From positions 1 to 46,896 of the forward strand of contig JADGJT010000130.1 in assembly GCA_027604005.1 (NCBI GenBank): 46,896 nucleotides of DNA, read 5' to 3'. Numbering within the stretch: position 1 is the stretch's first letter; each line of letters begins with the position of its first letter. Made by a program: the position numbers and the translations under genes. Below the pieces are notes generated by a model. The model saw nothing but the letters and a program-made list of their open reading frames with translations. It was not told the origin of the DNA and made no database searches. This document shows, in pieces, positions 29,751 through 40,005 of this stretch. This stretch comes from Dinochytrium kinnereticum. Lineage: Eukaryota; Chytridiomycota; Chytridiomycetes; Chytridiales; Chytridiaceae.

Positions 29751-31740
29751 TCAAGCCTTGCAAAGCCCACCGGCAAGCCCTTCACTCGTCATCTCATCCA
29801 ACACACGGATCGCAGCTCCAAGGCACCACCCCGTCTCCACCCCGTCAATCTTTTTAGCTGTCTTAATCTCTCTCCCTCCCCTGATCTCATAACCAGTCGC
29901 AAGGAGGTGATAAATAAACCCCAGATCCATGCAGACCGCCGGCTCATTCTTAACAGCCAATCCAGGTCTACCGTCCACCCCCTTCGCTGCACCCTTCCTG
30001 CCTCCGTGAGGTTTACCATCCAAACCAACAGCACAGATCTGATCTCCAACATCGCGAATGCCGTCCACGCTGAACGGGGTTGGGTCACCATTGCCGTCAA
30101 CAAAGTATCCGAGCTCCACTGTTCGATCGTAAATGTAGCTGAACGCGTAGATGTCTCCATCGGGTTCTGGGAACGCGACCGCCATCGGGGGTTGGTGAAC
30201 GCCATCCCATGAGCACGGATCGACGGAGCATCTTGAAGGGTCCTTGTCAAAGAGATGGGCAGAGACGTACTGCGAGCAAGCGGCAAACCCAGACCCGCTG
30301 CCTTTCACCGTGACCTCGACCACCTCCTTCTTCTCTTCATCTTGGACAGTCTGAAAAGCGGACCGGGGAAGGGAGACATTCATGGCGTATCCGTGGGGAA
30401 GGCAAGGTAGGATGGGATCGGTAGACGACTTTTGCTTTGTGGCACTTTTGGTCACTGCTGCTTTGAGGAGGGACTTTCGACCCTCCATCAGGCCGTAGCC
30501 GAGGTAGGAGTGCTGGTAGAGGACGTAGCTTCGTCCGTTGAACTTTAGGTCGTAGCGGTGGTCTCCCGGGGCAAGAGGAGGGTCAGCGTTGAGTGGCTCA
30601 AAGACGATTTGGGTTGAGCCGCCTCCGAGATCCATAATGGCGGCAGTTGGTTTCCGATCCTTGGAGGTGATTCGCTTCAGGAGATAGTTGACCGTGATCC
30701 ACGCATAGACGCCTGAAATGTTGAACGAATCAAGCAGTGAGTACTTTGGCATATCTGGCGGTTGAAGCATGACAAAAACAGACCTTCATCACGACCATCC
30801 ATGACACCAACCCCATCATCCCCAGAAATGACTTGAAACTTGTACTTATTCTCCAATCTGTTCCTCACTGCCGCAAGAATGTCCTTACTCTTCTTCTCCC
30901 CGATAAGCCTCAACCCCGCCGTAGCCTTCACAGCCACCGGCGTGCACCCTCTCATCTCCTCATCAATAGCCTCCTCCGCCTTCTCCATCAACTTATCCAA
31001 GCTGGCGGCGGCACCCTCCGGATCATCGGCAAAAGAAGACAATCCAGGCTTCAACTGATGAAAAATCTCCCCAAGGAGAGTTGGCTGGGGACCATCGCAA
31101 AAGTGGAATCGATAGACATGGATTCGGGATCCTGTTGACCCTGCATCGATCATGATCGCATGCTGGAGGAGAGGTCGGCCTGGTGTCAAAGGCTTTTCAC
31201 ATGGAGGTTTGGTGTGGAAAGTCGTTGGGACCTTGGCGATGGTTGTGGCCTTCTTCTTGGTGGAGTTTGGACCGACGGCGATGTTGGGCTTGGGGTTGGC
31301 CTTTTGGGGAGACACCTCACCTTGTCCCTTAAGGGCTGCATTGGGGAATGATTAGGCATGTTAGGTTCGATTGGGCATTCCAACGCCTCGTCAAGGCATC
31401 AAGAGGGGGAAGGAGAGGTGGGGGGGGGGCTCAACAAGAAAAGGCCAAATCCGCATGATGGCGATCGATTCCATCTCCATCACCCTCATCTCAGCTACGG
31501 CAACAAAAAAGAAACCAACTTTGGAAGCGAAGCAAACATACATGGATTCGGAATCACGAACGCGAACAGCAAGAAAGTACAGAGCGCAAAGATCCCAAGG
31601 CATCCAACGATCCTTCTCACGGGATAAACGTACGACAAATTCGCCGAAGCAGGTTGATACGCAGCTGTCGTTGGGAGTCGTTCATAAGGTCCAGCGATTC
31701 CAGCGTTGCTTCCCCTTCTCCGCGACTTTGGAGATGCCAT
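29751..31740 (-). CDS. GDA1: Golgi-type guanosine/nucleoside diphosphatase, GDA1/CD39 family
   Basis: Hydrolyses GDP (and often UDP) in the Golgi lumen, which permits nucleotide-sugar exchange for glycosylation. Three exons, 31542-31740, 30784-31335 and 29751-30712, join in phase into 570 residues. Type II topology: a basic cytosolic tail (SPKSRRRG), one membrane helix (about residues 43-63, IVGCLGIFALCTFLLFAFVI), then a lumenal stem. Apyrase conserved regions are in order: ACR1 DAGSTGSRIHVYRF (from residue 130), ACR2 VKATAGLRLIG, ACR3 GRDEGVYAWITVNYLL (split by the intron at 30713-30783), ACR4 MDLGGGSTQIVFE and ACR5 around AFSYIYDR. Length and single N-terminal helix fit yeast Gda1 better than the two-helix CD39 proteins. 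Without the first exon the protein would lack its membrane anchor; the first exon joins in phase, which supports the model. Confidence 0.93.
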
Positions 31741-32266
31741 GATCTTGCGCAGCATAAACATCCGATGTTGGGGGGGAGGGTGGCGATCGTGGGCTATGGA
31801 GGTGACGGTGGAGAAGGAGGGAAGACCCCGATGAGTCGGGGGGCGAAAGGGAAAGGTATCGACAGGGCAGAAGGTTTTGGTTTGCGTCCGTCAAAGAGCC
31901 TTTTCCTTGTGACCAGACTCAAAAACAACAAATTTGCTCAATTGCCTGCGTTAAAGACGGTGGAATATTTGCGGCTGCTGCGAATGGAGTCGACCAAGGA
32001 CGCATTCGATGGTTTGGTTGCTAAGAGACCAGCGCAGTGAAAGTGAGAGGAAATTGAGTGCGAGCGCGCGAGTGATAAGCGTTTTCGAAATGGATGAAAC
32101 TCATTTGGGTTGAGCCAAGGCGCGTAATGGGAAGTGGGAAGAAAGAAAAGGAAAAGACGAAAAAGAAATATGCACCCCCGTCGAAGAAACACAACGATAT
32201 TTGTATAGTAGAGCCTCTAGTCTGAAAGAGATGAAGACATCAAACAAAAGAATGTTTATTGTTGAT
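31741..32266. other. Intergenic 0.5 kb
   Basis: Promoter side of the GDPase gene and 3' end of secreted gene B. No repeat or motif stands out and the short ORFs are not convincing. Confidence 0.45.
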
Positions 32267-32935
32267 TCAAAAGGGAAATTGCAGGTTGTAATGATATGGG
32301 GGAAACCGAGTTCGCGTGCACAGCATGTATTGCAAGCCATTGGCATCAAAGCAATATTTCCTGGTGGGACCTCTATCCGGCCTCCTCGTTGGGACCGCCA
32401 TGCATGCCCCACGTCCCATTTCGAAATACCTTGAGCAATCCGACCGCCTGAAAGCCATCTGCGAGATAATAACCGTTCCTAGCCGAACTCGATTCACGAT
32501 GTCATATTGTAGACGCTCCGACAAGCCTTTTTCATTCGCTTCGATGGGAGGTGGGGGTCCGGGGTTCGGTTCGCCTTGAATAGCCGGTGGTGGAATCTCG
32601 GTGGGAGTGGGGAAGGGATCAAAGGAAAAGTCGTAGTCAAACCTTCCCGTTTGAGCAATGGATGAGAGGCACTTTTGGGAATACCTTTAGGTTGTGCGTC
32701 AGGTTAACTATTGGCATGGGTCACCTCAAGCGAGGGCCACCTGGAGAACTTACATGTAACTGTCTCCATAGCACTTTGACGAACCTAGCTCCGGAGTCAA
32801 CGAGTAGCACGCCATGTTGCTGTCAGAGCGAAGGCGTACGCAGTCGTCCTCGTTCCGAGCGGTACCAGTCACCTGAACGGCGGCAGCGGATTGAAGAAGC
32901 GCGATGCTGATGATGGCGAGGAGTTCTGGATGCAT
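32267..32935 (-). CDS. Secreted protein B with two four-cysteine modules (homologue of A)
   Basis: Two exons, 32754-32935 and 32267-32684, join in phase into 199 residues. A signal peptide (MHPELLAIISIALLQSAAA) predicts secretion. Module 1 has Cys32, 43, 55 and 66 (CVRLRSDSNMAC, then x11, then CYGDSYMYSQKC) and is followed by FDYDFSF. Module 2 has Cys144, 155, 172 and 183 (CSRYFEMGRGAC, then x16, then CFDANGLQYMLC) and is followed by YHYNLQF at the extreme C-terminus. All Cys pairs are spaced x10, as in gene A. The linker is Pro-rich (PNPGPPPP). The single intron is phase 2 in the sixth residue after the third Cys of module 1, identical to the three introns of gene A; module 2 lacks it. Without the intron the frame stops after 61 residues. 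Function unknown. Confidence 0.85.
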
Positions 32936-33869
32936 GTATGGCTGATGAATAAAAAAATGCGCAGGTGCGAGGCTGCATGTCGTTTTAAAGCCTTGCTAAT
33001 ATTTAGGGTTTTGGCAATATTTTAAAGTCAGCTGCATGCGTTTGAAAGCGCACGCTGCAGCACGGGGGCTGCCTAAACGCGGCGGAGGCTATAAATATTT
33101 ATGTCTGCTTGTTAATGTTTTGTTCAAGGCGCGTTGAGTCATAAGCAATCTCAATGACGCCTTCCCTTCACTTTTGAGGGTCATATACATATCTTAGCTT
33201 CCTCGTCTCACCGGCGCATGTCTCCTCTGGCGCAGCCCCAACTGGAGTGTGTGATAATGGGTGCACTGACTTAATGCCCATCTCCCTTTCAGAGAAACGT
33301 TGAGGGTGTCATAGTAAAAGTTCAAGTGAATAAGCACGATGAAATGCTCGTGAACGAAGCATATGGAGAATTCTCGAGGATTGGTAAGGGTGAGCAGCCT
33401 TCAGGGATATAAATACCAACCATTTGCCCGATCACAAAGGGAGAAAGTTCATGTGGTCCGTTAACAATGTAAGAAGACGAGGAGCCTCCCGGGGTGGTAT
33501 CACAGTGAAGAGCTTTGGAGAAACAGCGTTGGATCGAACGTGTTTGCTGAGGGTTTTGATGATATCCGAGAAGGTTTGGGTTTCTGTCGATCAACAGCTG
33601 AATCGGGAGCTGCGAATTAGCTGCAAAAGTGAATTCAGGCCTATGATTTAGTTTCAGCAGAGCCTGTTCGCTATCGTCACTGTGCGTTCTGAGGCTGACT
33701 GGTTGGGTGGTTGCCAGGTTGGTTAGCCTCAGTGCATCTCGCAAGGAAGAGCTTGTGCACCCAAAAGGCCTTAATTCAAATACTGACAATTCCGCAAACA
33801 TTAGTGACAAGCTTTGTTTTGTTGTTGCTCACCTCACGCAAGGCCATCATCCATCGCTGACCCAAAGCA
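32936..33869. other. Divergent intergenic region, 0.93 kb
   Basis: Separates secreted gene B (minus) from the carrier gene (plus). ATAAATATTTAT at 33091-33102 is a perfect 12-bp palindrome that reads as a TATA-like element on both strands, about 155 bp upstream of gene B's ATG. A 162-residue minus-strand frame at 33322-33810 overlaps this region but has no family resemblance and runs against the upstream part of the carrier gene. Confidence 0.45.
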
Positions 33870-36364
33870 ATGTTCAACATCACCGCAAAGATCGCATGGG
33901 CATCGACTCGCCCAATACTCAAGTTAATGTTTGTCATGGGTGAGTGGGGCATTCTTTAACCCGTCTCTCTCACCGAGGCTGTCATGTTGTTATTCATGAC
34001 GGCTCAAAAAAAAAAAAAAAAAGATGGCGAGTTAACTTTATTGTTCTCTCAATAACTCTCATTTCGGTTTCTTTTTGAAGGTATCGGAATGATTATGTCA
34101 AAGAGGCGAACTTTAAGTCCAGAGGGCTCGAAGATCCTTGCTACAGTGAAGTATCGATTTGAAAGGCCCTTTCTCCCAGTTATTTGCTTTAAATACATTC
34201 TACTTACCGATTCAAACTTGGCCCCTCCTGTTCACCTTCTTTTTTATTTATCACGGGACTTGAGTTTATTTTTATTTGCGAATGTCTAACTTTTAAGTTA
34301 TTTAGGTTTTGATTTGGGTGCTTTACCCAAGTCTGTTGTTCACAAAAGTTGTGGTTGGGCTTGATTTTAATAACATTACGCAATTTGGCATTATGAGTAT
34401 ATCTTCCGTCGTTATGCTGTGTATGGGTCTTGTCATTGGATATATTGTGCTTCGGCTTACGAATCCGCCAAAAGGCTTTCGATATGGAACTATGCGTGAG
34501 TTGCTTTCTCAATTCTTCCTCTATATCATGTTGGCTGCTACGGGCGAGAATAAGAGGATATCTCTTTTTTAGACATGCTATTCCAATCAACTTACTGTTG
34601 ACCAAATGAAACGATGAATTTATCGATATGCATTCATAGTTGCGGTCGCAATGGGAAATCATGGAGACTTGCCGATTGCGAGTATGTACTTAATTTTAAA
34701 AAAAAAAGAAATATTCCTAACTGTATCCAAAAGTTGTTTTGTCCCTTGGCGACTACCCCCCATTTAGCTCTGGGGATGCAGCAAAAGGCATAGCGTGAGA
34801 TTGTTTTGATTATTCTCTCATCAAAAGTCTTGAGCTCTCTAACTCAGTTTCCTATTTCAGCTATATTTCAGGGTTCCTCTGCCTGACCAACCTCTTCTTC
34901 TTCTCTGTGGGATATAAACTCTTCGGAGAGGACTTCCGCGACGCGGATAACTCCCCAGGACCTTCTATGATGGACATATCTCTTACTAATAATATCCATG
35001 AGGCAAGAGAAGGTGGAAAAATTATCGCATCGGCTCGGGCCGAATCTCCGAGCAACATATCTGCATCTCCTTCTCTTAAAGCTGTTCCGTCGATCATTCC
35101 CACTCCATCTGCTAATGCCGTCAACGTTGGAAATATGCTGCCCTCTGCAATGGCATTGACAAGGGCTAGTTCTTTTAAGAATGTCTTGCCTTCTGGTCTC
35201 ATTCGACGAGAATCATTCTCTCTGACAAGTCGCATGGCTGACGCGGGTTCCGACCTGAACTCTTATAATGGAGAAGCGCATGGGTCGAACAACTCTAGTT
35301 TAAATCAGATTGCGTTGAGAGAGAGAGACGAGCGACCTGTGTCGACTGCTAACGCTGGAGCGGGACAGCAGAAGGAGCAGAGTCAGGATGCGCTTGGAAA
35401 GGGATCTTCTACAGTTTTGACGGTGGATGAACCTTATGGGTCTACTTCTCCGCTTGATGCGCAGGGGAATGGGAAGAGGCCTTTGGCAGTGGGGTGGCTT
35501 TTAAGACCGACTACTAAGCCCAGCGTTTCGCCATTGAAAAAAGTTCATATCTCGGAGGAGACTTGGTTTTGGATTAAGGCGCTCGGCAATCTTGCTAACA
35601 TCGCTGTGAGTGATTCCATTGACTTGCTAATATTTGGTGGCTTTTGCTTAAGGCTACTTTTTGTTAATTCAAGGTTTTTCTTTAGACTATCGTCGGGCTA
35701 ATCGTAGCTGTCTCGTCACCACTCAAAGCCCTTTTCATCGAGGATAAAGGATCTAACGGCGGCGAGCCTCCCTTCTTATTCGTGTTCGAAACATTAAAAT
35801 TCCTTGGAGATGCTGCGGTGCCTTTAGGACTTGTCAACCTTGGTGCGGCCTTGGGTCGATTGAACATTCGGTCACTGCTGCCAATTAGAATCACACTTGC
35901 TATTGCATTTGCGAGACTTATCTTGTTCCCGACTATCGGCTTCTTGATCATCACCCAGCTTGTTAATGCGAGAGTTATTGATCCTGAAGATAAGATTATG
36001 AGATTTGTGTTGATGGTGGGTCATGCTATTTCACTCCTCTTGTCGCTTTTGATCTGTTTCTACCTTTATGAACCAAGAAAAAAAGAAATCCTGATTTACC
36101 TTGAATCTTTTTGCTGTATTCTGAACCTGCAATATTCGAAATAGATCGAAACTTGTGTCCCGACAGCATCGTCTACAGTTTTCTTCACGCAATTATGGCA
36201 TCCCAGAGGTGAAGCCGATAATATTGCGAGCGTGGTTCTCATTGAATGTAAGTTAAAAGCAATGGTTTTTTAAAAGCACGCTGACTGATGCTTCGAAAGA
36301 TACCATCGCTGCCTTTACTATGATCGTTTGCCTTACTATGGCATTGTCTATTGTGTCAGCATAG
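33870..36364 (+). CDS. Auxin-efflux-carrier-like membrane transport protein (Ecm3-like)
   Basis: Membrane_trans/PIN-like family; yeast members (Ecm3, YNL095C) are ER or membrane proteins of unclear substrate. Nine exons, 33870-33939, 34081-34145, 34306-34495, 34640-34681, 34734-34794, 34861-35605, 35686-36015, 36145-36247 and 36300-36364, join in phase into 556 residues. The N-terminal half has the family's WASTRPILKLMFVMG, YPSLLFTKVVVG and NHGDLPIA segments; the C-terminal half has VPLGLVNLGAALGRL, LARLILFP-like helix residues and a TCVPTASSTVF segment with the conserved PTA. A hydrophilic loop of about 210 residues, Ser/Pro-rich, separates the two groups of helices, as in fungal members. 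The acceptor of exon 5 is at 34733, not the closer TTTAG at 34767, because only the former keeps the frame and the conserved VLSLGDYPPF. The first exon's ATG opens the conserved N-terminal segment. Substrate not predictable. Confidence 0.9.
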
Positions 36365-37078
36365 CGTTAGACCGGATTTCTGATCCGATACGGACAGTGG
36401 ATGAGTCCAGCCAGACCTTCATTCAAAACCATTTTTGAGGTTGTTTTTTTATTTTTATTTTTATTTTTTTGATCCCGCATCGCATCTCGTTTCTTCGTTA
36501 AGGGCGGTTGGCATTAGTCACCATCAATAGTTAACATCTTTTGATTTAAGTTCTTATTTCCCGCTTTGCTTACTGCAGTCTAAACGCTCAGCTTTGAAAG
36601 AAAGAATACCACAATTTCATTTCTTAATGTTCTTTTTTCTGGAGGGTGGTTGAATGACTTCTTTCTTAACTCCTTTTCTAACATTTGTACCGTGTTTGTT
36701 GTTTTTTTTAATGTTCCTCTGCTTCCTTCTTTTTGGATTCTCTATGTAAGGGGCCCCTATCTATGAGAAACCGTTTGGTGGTTGAAGTATGCAGTGAAGG
36801 CAAGGTGGTTTCTTATTATGGCTCAATCAAAATGTGGTTTTGGGTGTTCAAATAATAATAATGTCAACTCCACAAATAGACTTTCTGACATTGGCATCAG
36901 CGCCTCATTTCTTTGACACTCTCCAGCCTTTGCAAATCAAAGCGAGGCAGACATCAGGAAAGCATCTGCGATACTGACTGAGAAGAGCTGATAGTCAAAG
37001 GAATAGCTGCAATCTCTGCATATTTCGTTTCAATAGAGTTGCTTAGAAGTGCCCAACAAGGCCATCCAGATAACCAAG
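36365..37078. other. Intergenic 0.7 kb
   Basis: T-rich 3' flank of the carrier gene, then the promoter of the F-box/LRR gene. No gene or clear motif seen. Confidence 0.45.
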
Positions 37079-39531
37079 ATGAAGGAGATTCCTGATGAGA
37101 TCCTCATCGCTATATTTGCTGCCGCCGACTTTGCTTCATCATTCAGATCAGTGATCCTGGTAAATAAGATTTGGCATCGGGTGGCCTTTGATGCAAAGGT
37201 ATGAATGGACACTTTTACGAACCACTACCTGGACAGTCTTAACCTTTGAACTCCCTCCAAACGTAACAGAGAATCAACGTCACAGCAACTCCAGCCGTCA
37301 AAAAGTTGACCCTGGACGTTCTATTGAGGAGATTCCCTGTTGTCGAAGATCTTGTTTTGACACCGTCGTCTCGGAACCTTGAGTTTGGGCCTGACCTTAT
37401 CCATGAAATCGCAAAGCAGTTTACAGGGCACCCCACTCTTCGACGGATCTTTTGTGGGAGCGATTTCATTGTCCCTGGAGCTTTGGAAGGCTGCCCCCGC
37501 ATGGAACACCTCAACTTGAGTTACCTACACACCTGGTTTAACGCTAGTGATGGGGACAGAGATGAACTAGGCAACTTTGATGGCGAGGAGGAGGAGGATG
37601 AAGAAGTTGGGAATGATGGATTTGTGGAAGATGGTCATCGGGAGTCAACATCATCGCACAGGAGGAATCTGGCCGGGATTTTGAAGCGCGGAAAGGCTCT
37701 TCGAGTGCTGGATATTGAGTCGGCGACGTTTTGGCATCGCGGACCCAGGACGGATTTCCTGAGCAACAGCATGAGGATGGATGGTGAAATGTTTGGGTTA
37801 AACTTGGAGGTGTTGAAGCTTGGAAATTTCAGTGGATGGTCGCTGCAGAACTTCACCATTTGGCTTGGGAAGGCAGGGAGTGGAGGATTGCCGGTTTTGA
37901 AGGAGTTTCGGCTTGATGCTGATTACCTTAATCTTCCTCAGCAGTTCATTCGGAATCTCGCTATTGGGTGCCCATCTCTAAAGTCCCTTCGCATCAAGTA
38001 CGCCAACTTAGCTCCAATGCATATGATTGAGATGGCTGATCAATTGCCGAACCTTGAGCTTTTATCGCTTGGAAAGTGCGAAATCTGGTTTTATCCCTCG
38101 AAGTCTGAGGAGCATGCTAAGATGACGACGGCTTTAATTCAACAATGGCAACAAGATGGTGAAGAATCGGCTGAAGAGGAAATCCTCGCCTCTAATGGGT
38201 CGTCGGCTGTGCATTTCGTGTCATACAGCGAACTAGTGCATCACCTCACCGCTTCCATGCGAAATCTCGAATGCCTTCACTTCAACCAAAACACCCTTCA
38301 TGCCCTCGCATCCCCTCCACCTCATTCCCGGTCTCTTAGAAACGTTGTGACCTCGCATCCACTTCAAAGCCTTAAGGTTTTTGATACAAACGAGACGCGA
38401 CCAACGTCAGAGCAGTTTGAGGAAATGTTGGGAGCATTTCCTCACCTACAGACCTTGAGACTTGATGTTCCTGTCCTGGAAGATATTAGGAGGGAAGGGT
38501 CTCGACCGAGATCGTGGAGTTTCATTCATGAACTTCTACCGAATTTGAAGGTCCTTGAGTTAAGGTGTGCGAAACCAAAGATGGCGGTAGGCGAGGATGC
38601 TTATAGTTTTCATGTGAAAGAGGAGGAGAGTAGTTTGATACCATCTACGAAGTTTGGCAAGATATCTACTTTAGCGGTTTGGTCGACACACCCTTCGTCG
38701 CTTCCGAGGTTATTGTCCCTTAACGCAGCCACCTTGACCACCTTAACGCTTAATTACCTTCCGGGATGCTCTATGTCCCAAGATTCTTACAAGGGATCCA
38801 TACCATTGCTGCCAAGCCTAAAGACCCTCGCTATAAAGACCCTCACTCATGTGGCTGTTTTTGACGCAATGTATCTCCTCGATGCCATTCTTGGGGAAGA
38901 AGGATGTCCTTCTCTTCGCAATCTGACTATGGAGGCCCTTCATCGATCTCCTCTTCCCCCCGTCAATGTTCAGGAACTCATATCTGTGGCCACGAGGACT
39001 CCGTCGCTTACGAGTTTGAAGCTCAATAATTTGAAGCTGCCCAAGGAGATTTTTGGGAAGATTAGAGGGTTATGGAAGGCTCTGGAGAGTTTGGAGGTTG
39101 TTGGAAGATTTGGCGGCGTTGGAGTGATCGCCGACCACACTTGGGTTGAGTCGTTTGATGGTAAAGGTTTTCGAAGTCTCATCGAGTCCAAACCTTGCCT
39201 GAAAATCATCCGAATGCATTTGGAGGGTGTAAACGTTGATTTTGATATGACAACCTCCAATCCAGTATCAGGATCCAGGAACCCCATCCCAGAGTCCATC
39301 ACTGATTCTGGGACAAGTCATCATTTTGCAGGTGTATTGACCTTGGGGCCTGTTTTGACAGATTCAGTTGAGATTGGAGATGTGGGATGGAGGCAGAGGT
39401 TTAGAAAGGTTATTGATCGGAGGGTCGCGGATATGTCTGGGTATCGGATGTTTTCAGAGTGGATTGCGGCAAGGTGGCCGCATTTACAGGAGGTGGACTT
39501 TACGGGGCCTTTAAGCGGGGTTGAAAGATGA
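37079..39531 (+). CDS. F-box protein with leucine-rich repeats
   Basis: Likely substrate receptor of an SCF ubiquitin ligase. Two exons, 37079-37198 and 37270-39531, join in phase into 793 residues. The first exon encodes the F-box (IPDEILIAIFAAADFASSF ... VNKIWHRVAFD), which would bind Skp1. The rest shows irregular leucine-rich repeats with recurring L-x-x-L-x-L patterns (for example LRRIFCGSDF, LEVLKLGNFSG, LKSLRIKYANL, LELLSLGKCEI, LKVLELRCAKP). An acidic insert EEEEDEEVGNDGF lies near residue 130. The F-box is lost if only the long second exon is read. No partner or target can be named. Confidence 0.85.
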
Positions 39532-40005
39532 TGATGTTTTTTTTTTGTTGTTTTCTTTCTTCTTTCGTTTTATTTGCGGTGGTTTTGACCTTTTGTTTTT
39601 CTTTCAAATTCATTTTTTTGATCTCGCTTCTCGGTCTTATTACCTTCTTTATTTAACAATCTGGCGCCTTTCTCTTCGCTCTATGATTATTTCCCCCTTT
39701 ATCGATCCTTTCGCTCGTTTCTTTACCTTCTTCTCTCGTTTTTGTTTTGCTTATTTCAATTGAAGCTTGAGTGATTTTTTTCGATTTATCAGTCCACTAT
39801 ATATGATATTCTGCTGAATGAGGTGAAAACCACGGGGGCTCTTGACGTCGAACAGGATGTGATCTGAGAAGGAAAATTAGCTTTGCAGGCAGGAGGGAGC
39901 CTCAACACATTTTTTTTACTTCGTTGGCCAACAGAAAAATTGTCCACTCATCAAACAAAATAAATAATAAAACAACTTCTGCCCCTTCAAAAGGTGGTCG
40001 TTTAG
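39532..40005. other. Intergenic 0.47 kb
   Basis: T-rich 3' flank (poly-T just after the stop codon) followed by an A/C-rich leader before the next ATG. Nothing else seen. Confidence 0.45.

Noticed and set aside
33322..33810. 162-residue minus-strand ORF
   Set aside because: It has no family resemblance or signal and lies in the promoter region of the carrier gene, so it is treated as chance.
34767..34794. TTTAG acceptor at 34763-34767 for the Ecm3-like exon 5
   Set aside because: It gives an in-frame stop (TAG) within ten codons, while the acceptor at 34733 restores the conserved VLSLGDYPPF segment.
37239..37514. Minus-strand ORFs inside the F-box/LRR gene
   Set aside because: Antisense shadows of a well-supported coding frame.
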